Below, one piece after another: positions 6,806 through 16,392 of a stretch of DNA of 64,000 nucleotides; position 1 is the first letter of the stretch; each line of letters begins with the position of its first letter. The notes below the pieces were generated by a model that did no database searches, had not been told where the DNA came from, and saw only the letters and a program-made list of their open reading frames with translations. Location of the stretch: positions 21,721 to 85,720 of the forward strand of contig JBCBRY010000026.1 in assembly GCA_039819485.1 (NCBI GenBank). Reading direction: 5' to 3'. The translations under genes and the position numbers were made by a program. The stretch is from UBA6168 sp039819485 (lineage in GTDB: Bacteria > Bacteroidota > Bacteroidia > Chitinophagales > Saprospiraceae).

Positions 6806-9567
6806 GCCCATTCGTCATCATACTCTGTGCAGTTGGCTACATGTGTTTGCTTTTTTGGGTGGCCTGGTATACCGAGCGGTCGGCCGGCAAGGGTCGGAAC
6901 TTTGTCAACAATCCCTATATCTATTCACTTTCACTGGCAGTTTATTGTACGGCCTGGACTTTCTTTGGGAGTGTTGGCAAGGCGGTCGAATCAGGAATAG
7001 ATTTTTTACCGATCTACCTGGGGCCAACGATCATGGCACCGATGCTGTGGTTTGTTTTGCGGAAAATGATCCTGATCAGCAAATCGCAGCGCATCACCTC
7101 CATTGCCGACTTCATTTCTTCGCGATATGGAAAAAGCACTTATCTGGGTGCACTCGCCACCCTTCTGGCACTTTTGGCCATTCTGCCCTATATCTCTATT
7201 CAGCTGAAGGGGGCGGCCGTGGGGTATGAAATTCTCCGGCAATCTTCCGGGGCTATGGTTGGAGACCACGTTATACAAAACATACCGTTTTATCTTGATT
7301 CAGCCTTTTACATCGCCATTGCGCTGGCCGTTTTCACCATTCTATTTGGCACCCGTCACCTCGATCCAAATGAGCGCCATGAAGGATTGGTCGCAGCGGT
7401 CGCATTTGAATCATTGTTGAAGTTGATCGCCTTTTTGGCCGCTGGAGTCTTCGTTACCTTTTTTCTTTTTGACGGTTTTGGTGATTTGTTCCGGCAGGCC
7501 AGCCAACACGTGTCAACGCAAAATATGTTCTCGTTGGAAAACAACGGCACGAACGGGACCGACTGGTTTTGGATGATCCTCATTTCCATGATGGCGGTGA
7601 TTTTATTGCCGCGCCAGTTTCACTTGGCGGTGGTTGAAAACACCGATTCAAACTTTGTCAGGCAGGCATCGTGGGTGTTCCCGCTATACCTTTTGCTCAT
7701 CAATATTTTTGTCATCCCGATCGCCATCGGCGGACTGTTGTTGTTAAATGAATCGGCCAGCCCCGATTTTTATGTGCTCGACCTGCCCATTACTTCGGGC
7801 AATTATTTACTCACTTTGTTGGTGGCCATAGGTGGTTTTTCGGCCGCTACCAGCATGGTGATTGTGGCCGTGATTGCGCTCAGCATCATGATTTCCAACA
7901 ACCTGGTTGTACCGACATTGCTGCGTTCCAATACCATCACCGGTGATTTTGCGGACGACTTACAACCGCGGCTGATCGGTATACGTCGAGTCAGTATCAT
8001 CGTTGTATTTTTTCTGGCCTATGGTTATTTCAAATTTGTGAGTTCCCAGTTTACCATAGTTTCCATCGGGTTGATTTCATTCGTAGGTATTTCTCAATTT
8101 GCCCCTGCGGTACTTGGTGGCATGTTCTGGAAAAGGGCTACCAGGAAAGGAGCAATTTACGGGCTGACGGCTGGCCTACTGATTTGGACCTATTGCCTGC
8201 CGCTTACGACACTTGCCGATGCGGGAGTCATTTCATCCAGTTTTTACGAACATGGCCTGTTGGGAATTGAGCTGTTAAAACCACATAGCCTGTTTGGGAT
8301 GAAGGGCATGAGCCCCATCTCGCACGGGGCCTTTTGGAGCCTGACGGTCAACATCGCCTTGTTTGTAATTGTCTCCCTTAACAACACCCCTTCTACCATT
8401 GAAATCACACAGGCAGACCTGTTCGTCGATATTTATAAATACGAAACTGCCGGGAGCCGGCTTGGCGTAAACAGGCGGGCCGCACAGCTCTCTGACATCA
8501 AAGACCTGCTATTCCGGTTTCTTGGAGATGAACGGGCAAAGGAGGTCTTGCAGCAGTACCAAAGTCAGCACCAGGTCAATATTTCCCAAATAGAAACTGC
8601 CAACGAAGACCTGATCACCCTTGTGGAAACTGCACTCGCAGGGGCCATTGGGTCCGCCTCATCAAAAGTGCTGTTGCACACAGTGGTTAAAGAAGACCCG
8701 ATCAGCATTGAAGAGATTTTTGAAATTCTGGACCAGACACAGGAAATTCTTTTGTACAGCAAAAAACTGGAGCAGAAGTCCAATGAGCTTGAACTCACCA
8801 CCCAGCAGCTCCGTCAGGCCAACAAACAGCTAAAGGAGCTGGATCAATTGAAGGCCGATTTCATTACGACCATTACCCACGAACTGCGCACCCCCATTAC
8901 CTCTATTAAAGCATTGGCAAAAATCCTTGCAGACAATCATGACATTCCCCTCCCACAAAAGAGTGAGTACCTCGGCATCATTGTCAGTGAAAGTGAACGG
9001 ATCTCTCGATTGGTCAACCAGGTTTTGGAGATGGAAAAAGCCCAGCGTACCAGTGTCCAAAAAGATTTTATCAACCTGGATTTCAACGTCCTGGTCAACA
9101 AGGCCTACCAAAACCTGCGGCCGCTCATGAGCAGTAGCAACATTGAACACCAGATCGAGCGGCCTCCTTTTGCGATTCTGGTCAAAGGTGTACCGGATCA
9201 GCTCACCCAGGTTGTGGTCAACCTGCTCTCCAATGCCATTAAGTTTTGTGATGCCGAAAAAGGAACGATCCGTGTTTCATTGTTTGTGCCCGGCAACGAG
9301 GCCGTGCTAAAAGTAAGCGACAACGGGATTGGCATTTCCCACAAAGACAAGGTCAAGATCTTTGAAAAATTCATGCAGGTCAATACCGCCACAAAGGGCA
9401 AACCACAGGGCACCGGGCTCGGCCTCGCCATTTCACGGAGAATCATTGAACAGCATGGAGGGCGTATTGAAGTGGAAAGTGCGATCAATCAGGGGGCTAC
9501 GTTTATTGTCTACCTGCCGATTATTGAAATTCACACCAAAGAGGTCAAGAAGTACAAAGGGTTCTAA
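6802..9567 (+). CDS. Sodium:solute symporter-histidine kinase fusion (CbrA/CrbS type)
   Basis: This is a 921-residue fusion. Residues ~1-500 form an SSS-type transporter with about 13 helices (SSRYGKSTYLGALATL, LLPRQFHLAVVEN, ISQFAPAVLGGMFWKRAT). After a coiled linker (~560-690) come HisKA (phospho-acceptor His in ITTITHELRTPITS, about residue 693) and HATPase_c. The HATPase_c N, G1 and G2 boxes are NLLSNAIKFC, VSDNGIGIS and GTGLGLAISRR. Known relatives are CbrA of Pseudomonas and CrbS of Vibrio, the latter controlling acetyl-CoA synthetase. The next genes here are a receiver protein and acs, so an acetate-responsive switch is likely. Whether it also transports cannot be told from sequence. 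Confidence 0.9.
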   Translation: MSPFVIILCAVGYMCLLFWVAWYTERSAGKGRNFVNNPYIYSLSLAVYCTAWTFFGSVGKAVESGIDFLPIYLGPTIMAPMLWFVLRKMILISKSQRITSIADFISSRYGKSTYLGALATLLALLAILPYISIQLKGAAVGYEILRQSSGAMVGDHVIQNIPFYLDSAFYIAIALAVFTILFGTRHLDPNERHEGLVAAVAFESLLKLIAFLAAGVFVTFFLFDGFGDLFRQASQHVSTQNMFSLENNGTNGTDWFWMILISMMAVILLPRQFHLAVVENTDSNFVRQASWVFPLYLLLINIFVIPIAIGGLLLLNESASPDFYVLDLPITSGNYLLTLLVAIGGFSAATSMVIVAVIALSIMISNNLVVPTLLRSNTITGDFADDLQPRLIGIRRVSIIVVFFLAYGYFKFVSSQFTIVSIGLISFVGISQFAPAVLGGMFWKRATRKGAIYGLTAGLLIWTYCLPLTTLADAGVISSSFYEHGLLGIELLKPHSLFGMKGMSPISHGAFWSLTVNIALFVIVSLNNTPSTIEITQADLFVDIYKYETAGSRLGVNRRAAQLSDIKDLLFRFLGDERAKEVLQQYQSQHQVNISQIETANEDLITLVETALAGAIGSASSKVLLHTVVKEDPISIEEIFEILDQTQEILLYSKKLEQKSNELELTTQQLRQANKQLKELDQLKADFITTITHELRTPITSIKALAKILADNHDIPLPQKSEYLGIIVSESERISRLVNQVLEMEKAQRTSVQKDFINLDFNVLVNKAYQNLRPLMSSSNIEHQIERPPFAILVKGVPDQLTQVVVNLLSNAIKFCDAEKGTIRVSLFVPGNEAVLKVSDNGIGISHKDKVKIFEKFMQVNTATKGKPQGTGLGLAISRRIIEQHGGRIEVESAINQGATFIVYLPIIEIHTKEVKKYKGF

Positions 9568-9896
9568 CTGATCAATAAATTAAATCGTTTTTAAGATAAG
9601 GAAAGAAAGATAACAACAGATGACGGCCCAGGTGGCCGAGGGGCTATTCCCTCCTACCCTTTCCGCAGTTCTGTTTTCGTGAACAGTTTTGAGGACCTAA
9701 AGCCTCAACCGGCTGGAACAGTTAAAAATACCTCCGTTTTTCATCAGCACACCCTGGATATCCCGTTGGAGATTATTTGATTGATTTACTCCCAATCTAT
9801 TTCTGCGAAATTCTTTTTTCATAAAAAATACCCTATTTTTCGCAATTCATAAAAAGTGTTTCAGGATATATAAATCAATGAGCAACTAAGCGATTA
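9568..9896. other. Intergenic region, no gene seen
   Basis: This is a 329-bp spacer between the kinase and receiver genes. It contains two small potential hairpins (CTGTT..AACAG near 9672-9690 and GAGG..CCTC near 9691-9708) but no ORF I can support. A structured leader or small RNA is possible but not shown. Confidence 0.4.
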
Positions 9897-10283
9897 ATGA
9901 TGAACGAATTCAGCAACAAAAAACTCCTTTTGGTAGATGATGAACCCAACATCCTGGTTCCGATCGAGTTTCTGATGAAACAACAGGGCTTTGTTGTGGA
10001 GAAGGCCTTTAACGGACAGGAAGCTTTGGATAAAATGAAAAACTATACACCGGACATTGTCATCCTGGATGTGATGATGCCGAAAATGAACGGGTTTGAA
10101 GTGGCCAAACACATCCGGGCCAATGAAAAATTTACGGCGACCCAAATCATCTTCCTGACCGCAAAAGGCACTACGCAGGACAAGGATACCGGATATTCCG
10201 CAGGCGGCGAGGTGTACCTGACCAAGCCCTTCGACAACGATGAATTGGTCAGCATCGTTACCGAAATGGCTGCTTATGGCTGA
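9897..10283 (+). CDS. Receiver-only response regulator
   Basis: This 128-residue single REC domain has the acidic pocket (LLVDDEPN), the phospho-acceptor Asp in IVILDVMMPKMNGF (about residue 58), the signalling Thr in FLTAKG and the invariant Lys in LTKPF. The protein ends directly after the receiver, with no DNA-binding output. In characterised CrbS/R and CbrA/B systems the regulator does carry an output domain, so this one must act through a partner. It probably receives phosphate from the symporter-kinase just upstream. The first two codons are both ATG, so the start could be one codon later. Confidence 0.9.
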   Translation: MMNEFSNKKLLLVDDEPNILVPIEFLMKQQGFVVEKAFNGQEALDKMKNYTPDIVILDVMMPKMNGFEVAKHIRANEKFTATQIIFLTAKGTTQDKDTGYSAGGEVYLTKPFDNDELVSIVTEMAAYG

Positions 10284-10307
10284 TGATCTATATTTTTACA
10301 TATAAAA

Positions 10308-10349
10308 ATCTATATATTTAGATACTTGTGGTATTTTTTCTTATCTTTA
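10308..10349 (+). promoter_or_regulatory. acs promoter region with ArsR-type site
   Basis: ATCTATATATTTAGAT (10308-10323) is the inverted form of the TCTAAATATATAGAT core found at 2365-2379. It overlaps TTTA at 10317-10320, which is 21 bp before TATCTTTA (10342-10349). That pair is a one-mismatch version of the Bacteroidetes TTTG-N19-21-TAnnTTTG promoter. A repressor bound here would block the -33 element. The spacing to the acs start is about 190 bp. Confidence 0.45.
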
Positions 10350-10539
10350 TGCTGACAATAATGTCGGGGAAAAATGATTCTTGTCATCTTTTCCCGATCT
10401 GAGTGGTGATACATTTATCCCGGTTTTTACTGAAAATATTGCCAGCCCACTGGTTCGCAATCCATTAACTCCACTTACTGCATCCATCTCAACTTTAGTC
10501 AAAAACAATCAACTTTTGAATAACTAAAATCATCAATAC

Positions 10540-12453
10540 ATGACACTTCAAATAAAATCACTTGCCGAGTACAAAGAAGCCTATCAACGTAGCGTCGACC
10601 ATCCCGAAGCATTCTGGGAAGAGCAGGCCAATACTTTTACCTGGCGGAAGAAATGGGACAAAACCCTCGAGTGGGACTTCAAAAGCCCCGATGTTAAATG
10701 GTTTGTCGGCGGCAAGCTCAATATCACCGAAAACTGCCTGGACCGGCACCTTGAAACGAGAGGTGACCAAACGGCGATCCTTTGGGAACCCAACGATCCT
10801 GCTCAGGAAGCCAGGGCTTATTCCTATAAAGAATTGCACGCTGAAGTTTGCCGGGCTGCGAATGCATTAAAAGCCAAAGGCATCCAAAAAGGCGACCGTG
10901 TCTGCTTTTATATGCCGATGGTGCCGGAGCTGGCTATCGGAGTGCTGGCCTGTGCCCGTATTGGTGCAATCCACTCTGTAGTGTTTGCCGGTTTTTCTGC
11001 ATCGGCACTGGCGGACCGGATCAACGATGCCACTTGTAAAATGGTCATCTGCTCGGACTACAACCACCGGGGCGCTAAAAATATACCTGTCAAAAAAGTA
11101 GTGGACGATGCGCTGGCCATGGGCTGTCCAAGCATCGAAACGGTACTGGTGCATAAAAACACCGGCGCAGACATTGCCTGGAACGACGACCTGGACGTGT
11201 GGTGGCACGAAGCGCTCGATGGCCAGAGTACCAGTTGTCCGGCGGAAGAAATGGACAGTGAAGACATGTTGTTTATTCTTTATACATCGGGGTCTACCGG
11301 CAAACCCAAGGGGGTCGTCCATACCTGCGGCGGCTACATGGTCTATACTTGTTTTTCCTTTAGAAATGTTTTCCAATACCAGGACGGCGATGTCTATTGG
11401 TGTACCGCCGATATTGGCTGGATCACCGGGCATAGTTACATTGTGTACGGTCCATTGTTGGCCGGCGCCACAACGATGATGTTTGAAGGAGTCCCCACCT
11501 ACCCTGATGCCGGCCGCTTCTGGGAAGTTTGCGACAAGCACAAGGTCAATCAATTTTATACCGCTCCGACCGCCATCCGCGCACTCATGGCAAAAGGCGA
11601 TGAATATGTCGACAAATACGATCTCAGCACCTTAAAAGTCATCGGCTCGGTAGGCGAACCCATCAATGAAGAAGCCTGGAACTGGTATAATGAAAAAGTG
11701 GGAAAAGGGAATGCCCCCATCGTCGACACCTGGTGGCAAACGGAAACGGGCGGTATCCTGATCACGCCGCTGCCCGGCATTACGGACACAAAGCCTTGCT
11801 ATGCTTCTTATCCAATGCCCGGTGTACAACTCCTGCTGGTCGACGCCGATGGCAATGAAGTACAAGGCAACGGTGTGGAAGGCCTGTTGTGTGTGAAATT
11901 CCCGTGGCCATCTATACTTCGCACCACATACGGCGACCATGAACGTTGCCGGCAGGTCTACTTTTCTGTATTTGAAGATCTCTATTTCACAGGGGATGGT
12001 GCCCGCCGTGATGAAGATGGCCGTTATCGCATCATTGGCCGGGTGGACGACGTAATCAATGTCTCCGGTCATCGCATGGGAACCGCGGAAGTAGAGAACG
12101 CCATTAATGAACATGACAATGTGGTCGAATCAGCCGTGGTGGGCTATCCGCACGAAATCAAAGGTCAGGGAATTTATGCCTACATCATCCCACAAGATGA
12201 AGTGACCGACGAGGAAGCCTTTATCAAAGAGGTGAGAGCGGTAGTTACCAGAGAAATCGGCCCAATTGCGAAGCCCGACCAAATCCAGGTGGTTTCCGGT
12301 TTGCCAAAAACGCGCTCCGGAAAAATCATGCGGCGCATTTTACGGAAAGTCGCCTCTGGCGATGTCTCCAACCTGGGAGATGTCTCTACTTTGCTGAACC
12401 CGGAAATTGTGGAAGAAATCAAAGCTGGAGCGAAGGTAGAACTGAAAGTATAA
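10540..12453 (+). CDS. acs: Acetate-CoA ligase (acetyl-CoA synthetase)
   Basis: This 637-residue enzyme, the usual Acs length, activates acetate with ATP and CoA through acetyl-AMP. It shows the P-loop-like YTSGSTGKPKGVVHT (about residues 247-261) and the acetate-pocket motif TWWQTETGG (about 397). The hinge/A8 region is GRVDDVINVSGHRMGTAE. The C-terminal TRSGKIMRR carries the catalytic, acetylatable lysine. It follows the symporter-kinase and receiver genes and has its own long leader with an ArsR-type site. The ATG at 10540 gives the standard N-terminus. Confidence 0.96.
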   Translation: MTLQIKSLAEYKEAYQRSVDHPEAFWEEQANTFTWRKKWDKTLEWDFKSPDVKWFVGGKLNITENCLDRHLETRGDQTAILWEPNDPAQEARAYSYKELHAEVCRAANALKAKGIQKGDRVCFYMPMVPELAIGVLACARIGAIHSVVFAGFSASALADRINDATCKMVICSDYNHRGAKNIPVKKVVDDALAMGCPSIETVLVHKNTGADIAWNDDLDVWWHEALDGQSTSCPAEEMDSEDMLFILYTSGSTGKPKGVVHTCGGYMVYTCFSFRNVFQYQDGDVYWCTADIGWITGHSYIVYGPLLAGATTMMFEGVPTYPDAGRFWEVCDKHKVNQFYTAPTAIRALMAKGDEYVDKYDLSTLKVIGSVGEPINEEAWNWYNEKVGKGNAPIVDTWWQTETGGILITPLPGITDTKPCYASYPMPGVQLLLVDADGNEVQGNGVEGLLCVKFPWPSILRTTYGDHERCRQVYFSVFEDLYFTGDGARRDEDGRYRIIGRVDDVINVSGHRMGTAEVENAINEHDNVVESAVVGYPHEIKGQGIYAYIIPQDEVTDEEAFIKEVRAVVTREIGPIAKPDQIQVVSGLPKTRSGKIMRRILRKVASGDVSNLGDVSTLLNPEIVEEIKAGAKVELKV

Positions 12454-12466
12454 CAAAGAGTCTACG

Positions 12467-12497
12467 CTCAGGAGGTAATTAATAATTACCTCCTGAG
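12467..12497. terminator. Palindromic terminator-like hairpin after acs
   Basis: CTCAGGAGGTAATTA and its exact complement surround a single A (31 bp in all), 14 bp after the acs stop and followed by TTTCAGTTTT. This is a likely terminator or mRNA 3' stabiliser. Confidence 0.6.
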
Positions 12498-12544
12498 TTT
12501 CAGTTTTAGAGATACTCCCTTTCTCTTTTTTGATAGATTGTATC

Positions 12545-12620
12545 TGTACTGATTGATAAACATGGGGACAGCCCTGTTTATGTATGGCGGTCGCCCGAGT
12601 CGCTGCTCCGCAGCACTGGG
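12545..12620. repeat. Dispersed repeat, copy 1
   Basis: About 75 bp with the shared core ATAAACATGGGGACA and GTCGCCCGAGTCGCTG closely matches 50655-50720. It sits in the 410-bp spacer (12454-12864) between acs and the PrpE-like gene. I see no ORF in it. It may be a small mobile or structured-RNA element. Confidence 0.55.
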
Positions 12621-12864
12621 CGGAAGAGGGGTTTAAGGGGGCAGTTGTTTTGAAATTCCAATGGAAATTTCAAGATACGCCTCTCCCCGAACATCCCTTC
12701 TGATGAGCCGCCACCGGCAGCGAATAATGTCAAATAACTTTTGTTTTAAATCATAAATTGAACCTCTCACATAAACTTTGCTGAGCAACAACTTAGTAAT
12801 GATCTCTCTTGAAAGGTCTGTCTAAACAAGAAGTTTTGCTCACGCAAAATCAGTTTTTCAAAAA

Positions 12865-14766
12865 ATGAAATATCAATCCACCCATGCCTCCAGCCTCCAG
12901 GACAAAGAAACTTTTTGGAAAAAACAAAGTGAGGAGTTAGCCTGGATCGAGTCGCCAAAAACTATTTTATCAAAAAACGAAAACGGCTTTTATCGCTGGT
13001 TTGAAGGAGGCCAACTCAACACTTGCCACCTGGCGGTGGATTACCATGTCGAAAATGGCCGGGGCGGACAGACCGCACTCATTTACGACTCTCCGGTAAC
13101 TGGCAAAAAAGCAACGTATACTTTTAGTGAACTCCAAACTGAAGTTTCAAAAGTGGCCGGTATGCTGGTCGGACTGGGCGTTGAAAAAGGGGACCGGGTC
13201 ATCATTTACATGCCAATGGTTCCACAAGTCGTTTTTGCAATGCTGGCCTGTGCCCGTATTGGTGCCGTCCATTCGGTCGTCTTTGGTGGATTTGCCCCAC
13301 ATGAGCTGGCCATCCGCATTGATGATGCAACACCCAAAGTAATCCTTGCAGCCAGTTGTGGCATTGAAATCAAAAAGATCATTCCGTACAAACCCATCCT
13401 CGATGCAGCCATCGAAGAAGCGACCCACCAGCCGAAAGCAGTAGTGGTTTATCAAAGGGAAACTTTAAAAGCAGAACTGCAGCCAGGCAGGGACCATGAC
13501 TGGGAGGATCTGTTAAAATCTGCAAAACCAGTCGGCTGTACACCAGTCAACGCAACTGATCCGCTTTATATCCTTTATACCTCGGGAACGACCGGCCGTC
13601 CAAAAGGGATCGTACGCGACAATGGAGGTCATGCAGTAGCCCTTAAATGGAGCATGGAAAACATCTACGGCGTTCAACCCGGAGATGTGTACTGGGCAGC
13701 TTCAGATGTCGGTTGGGTGGTTGGACATAGTTACATTGTTTATGGGCCACTGATCCTTGGCTGTACCACCGTTCTTTTCGAAGGCAAGCCCATCAAAACA
13801 CCTGATGCCGGAACGTTTTGGCGGATCATCGAAGAATATCAGGTAAAAGTGCTTTTCACTGCCCCCACAGCGATAAGGGCCATCAAAAAGGTAGATCCGG
13901 TTCCTGAACTGATCAAAAAATACAATACATCTTCCCTAAAGTATCTATTTCTTGCCGGGGAGCGAACGGATATTGCCACTTACGAATGGGCCACGAATGC
14001 CTTAGGAGTACCGGTAATCGACCATTGGTGGCAGACCGAATCCGGCTGGCCCATGCTGTCCAATTTTCCTGGGATCGAACTTTTCCCCATCAAGCCCGGA
14101 TCAGCAGGAAAGCCAGTTCCGGGGTACGATTTGCAAGTGATCAACGAGGCAGGTCATCCACAGCCTCCCAATGAAGAAGGGATTGTCGTTCTGAAAATGC
14201 CCTTGCCGCCCGGTTGCTTGCCCACTTTGTGGCAGGATGATGAGCGTTTTAAAAAAGCCTTTCTTTCCCAGTTTGATGGCTACTTCTTCTCTGGCGACGG
14301 CGGTTACGTCGACGACGAAGGATATGTATTCATTACCGGAAGAATTGATGACATCATAAATGTTGCAGGCCACCGCCTTTCAACCGCAGAAATGGAGGAG
14401 GTCGTCGCATCCCATGCGGCCGTGGCCGAGTGTGCTGTAGTTGGTGTCGCAGATCAAATGAAAGGACACATCCCTGTTGGATTTGTGGTGGTGAAAACGG
14501 GGGTAGAGTTGTCAGAAGAATCACTTGAAAAGGAATTGATCCAAATGGTGAGAAAGACCATCGGCCCGGTGGCCAGTTTCAAAAAAGCAGTAGTCGCACA
14601 ACGGCTTCCCAAAACCCGTTCAGGGAAAATTTTAAGAAAAATCATCAGGGCAATTGCCGATGGCAAAAAATTCAGTCCGCCCTCGACAATCGAAGACATG
14701 AGTGTCCTGGATGAATTAAAAATCTTGATGAAGGAAAAAGAGGTTGGTATAGCTTTCGTGGAATGA
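12865..14766 (+). CDS. Propionyl-CoA synthetase-type acyl-CoA ligase
   Basis: This 633-residue AMP-forming acyl-CoA synthetase has YTSGTTGRPKGIVRDNGGH (about residues 236-254). The GIVRDNGGH tail is characteristic of PrpE/ACSS3 enzymes rather than Acs. It also has HWWQTESGWPM (about 391), GRIDDIINVAGHRLSTAE and the C-terminal catalytic Lys in TRSGKILRK. It probably activates propionate or a similar short acid, complementing acs. It is separated from acs by 410 bp that contain a terminator-like palindrome, so it is likely a separate unit. A convergent gene follows. Confidence 0.88.
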   Translation: MKYQSTHASSLQDKETFWKKQSEELAWIESPKTILSKNENGFYRWFEGGQLNTCHLAVDYHVENGRGGQTALIYDSPVTGKKATYTFSELQTEVSKVAGMLVGLGVEKGDRVIIYMPMVPQVVFAMLACARIGAVHSVVFGGFAPHELAIRIDDATPKVILAASCGIEIKKIIPYKPILDAAIEEATHQPKAVVVYQRETLKAELQPGRDHDWEDLLKSAKPVGCTPVNATDPLYILYTSGTTGRPKGIVRDNGGHAVALKWSMENIYGVQPGDVYWAASDVGWVVGHSYIVYGPLILGCTTVLFEGKPIKTPDAGTFWRIIEEYQVKVLFTAPTAIRAIKKVDPVPELIKKYNTSSLKYLFLAGERTDIATYEWATNALGVPVIDHWWQTESGWPMLSNFPGIELFPIKPGSAGKPVPGYDLQVINEAGHPQPPNEEGIVVLKMPLPPGCLPTLWQDDERFKKAFLSQFDGYFFSGDGGYVDDEGYVFITGRIDDIINVAGHRLSTAEMEEVVASHAAVAECAVVGVADQMKGHIPVGFVVVKTGVELSEESLEKELIQMVRKTIGPVASFKKAVVAQRLPKTRSGKILRKIIRAIADGKKFSPPSTIEDMSVLDELKILMKEKEVGIAFVE

Positions 14767-14798
14767 GCAAATGGAAAAATTCCACTTTAATTTTTTCA

Positions 14799-14839
14799 AA
14801 AAAAAATGAAGTCGGCATTCAGACGGCTTCATTTTTTTT
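14799..14839. terminator. Bidirectional terminator between convergent genes
   Basis: An A-run and AATGAAGTCG pair with CGGCTTCATT and a T-run, giving A/T tracts on both sides of the stem. It separates the PrpE-like gene from the convergent dioxygenase-fold gene. Confidence 0.75.
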
Positions 14840-14867
14840 GAGAAGTTGTTAGAAATTCTCTTTTAGT

Positions 14868-15434
14868 TTATCCATTGATCCCAAGTGGCTGGGCAACGAT
14901 GTTGAATTTACAGGCCCCGCCGTCCTCTTCCTCACCAAAATATCTTTTGCGCTCCTCCAATTCCATATCCATCAAAAAAGAATCTGCCGGGTCACTGATA
15001 TCTTCATTTAAATAGAGCTTGCTTAAAGTCACGTTGGTATTTTCATCCGTCACTTTGATGTCGATTGAAACCGATGGCGGAGCTGCATGAAACGGCCGCT
15101 TGAGTGTTTTGAAAAAATAGGCACCGTTTTCATCAGTAACGGTACAGGCCCACATTTGCTCATCGGGGTCATAAGGAGCAAAGGACGGCCCGTATTCCAT
15201 TCCAAAAACACCCCATTGAGCTGCGTGCCATATCTCGACCAATGCTCCCGTTACCGGTATGCCTTCTGGGTTCAGCACGAAGCCTTTCACAATAATTTCC
15301 TCAAAGACGTCGAGTGTTTCCAGCACCTCCTTGTAGGTGGGAATGATTAGATTGTTATCAGAAAGGGGGAATTCAGAAAGGGGAAGGAATCCAGAACCGG
15401 GCAGGCCCTGAATCATTTTCACTAGGTTATTCAT
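14868..15434 (-). CDS. Intradiol-dioxygenase-fold protein, metal ligands altered
   Basis: This 188-residue cytoplasmic protein has the intradiol ring-cleavage dioxygenase core: GIPVTGALVEIWHAAQWG (about residues 58-75) and CTVTDENGAYFFKTLK (about 96-111). In active enzymes the second Tyr and the HxH pair ligate Fe(III). Here the matching stretch reads PFHAAPPSVSIDIKV, so the Tyr appears to be His and the two His appear to be Ser and Asp. It may be a non-catalytic homologue or use a different metal site. The lipoprotein at 37383-37961 is a relative with the HIH pair intact. The alignment is by eye. Confidence 0.75.
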   Translation of the reverse strand: MNNLVKMIQGLPGSGFLPLSEFPLSDNNLIIPTYKEVLETLDVFEEIIVKGFVLNPEGIPVTGALVEIWHAAQWGVFGMEYGPSFAPYDPDEQMWACTVTDENGAYFFKTLKRPFHAAPPSVSIDIKVTDENTNVTLSKLYLNEDISDPADSFLMDMELEERKRYFGEEEDGGACKFNIVAQPLGING

Positions 15435-16392
15435 GAGTTAAACTTTAGAGGCTACAAAGGTCAAAGATATTAAAAATGTCTGGAACCTCCAATGGTCCCA
15501 GACGTTCAAAAAATGTGTATGAAACTTATATTTTTCGCAAAAACTTTCGGTCAAACCTTCCAATCAATTGAAACAGAGGACTTGATTTAAAAAGAATTGA
15601 ACGATCGGAAATCTCTTCAAAAATGCTTCCAGCTTGCTGAGCAGGTGATCAAAAAAATGGCACGTTTCCTTTGCTTGGGGAATAGTCTTAAGCTATGTAA
15701 ACAAAGCATTTGCCAAAATAAAAGTGTCATTTTTAGCGCTGCTTTTTTTTGACCACTTGCTTGATAATCGGAAGCAATAAAAGACATCAATTCTTCAACG
15801 AATTCTCTTAAAACCATTCCTCCGTTGAGGGACAAAAAGAAAATTCCTGCTGCTCAAATGAGAAGAAAATATAATATTATCAAAAGGAATATTAATGGGA
15901 ACGCCCCTTACAAGGCAAGAAAAAGCAGGCAGGTAATTTGGGGCCATTCTCTTTATCCTGATCTTTTCAAACAGATGTCGAAAACCTATGGAAGGAACCA
16001 CTAATCGCTGTGCTGCGAATTGCGTGCTCAACCACTTTAAATAAAGAAAAAGTTGGCATTTATTTGGAGTTTTGCGTGTTTGAATGATGCCTGCCGCCGG
16101 ATTCTTTTTACCTCTCGAAAAAATTGAATTCCGGCCAAAGAAAGGGTGATAGTTGAGGGGTAATCTGTTTTCATTTAGAGGCTTTCATTTGGTCAACAGA
16201 GGCAATTTCTGGAGTAATTAGGAGTGGCTTTCAGAAGTGCTACAAAAGTGGTGCTTTAAATATTCTGATGCAATTTTATCTGATCAGAAAGCAAGCACAA
16301 ATCTTACAGCCGGCAAGTGTATTTTAGCATAAATTTGACATGCCGGTCACTAAGTCACTGTTTTTCAATACTTTAAAAAAGCACAAGACACA
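15435..16392. other. 958-bp region without a supported gene
   Basis: This region holds a degenerate MITE-like element (15641-15770). Short minus-strand frames flank and cross that element, but they lack homology I can recognise and look like read-through of the repeat. Possibly it is a decayed gene interrupted by the element. Nothing else is evident. Confidence 0.4.
15641..15770. mobile_element. MITE-like element, copy A (degenerate)
   Basis: The left end GCAGGTGATCAAAAAAA and right end TTTTTTTTGACCACTTGC are near-perfect terminal inverted repeats. The inside carries TTTGCCAAAATAAAAGTG and GTCATTTTTAGCGC, shared with the copies at 27484, 27604, 27921 and 38061. No transposase is encoded. Confidence 0.65.

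Noticed and set aside
15617..16031. Two short minus-strand frames in the large gap
   Set aside because: They read across the MITE-like repeat or lack any recognisable features. Possibly relics, but not supportable as genes.
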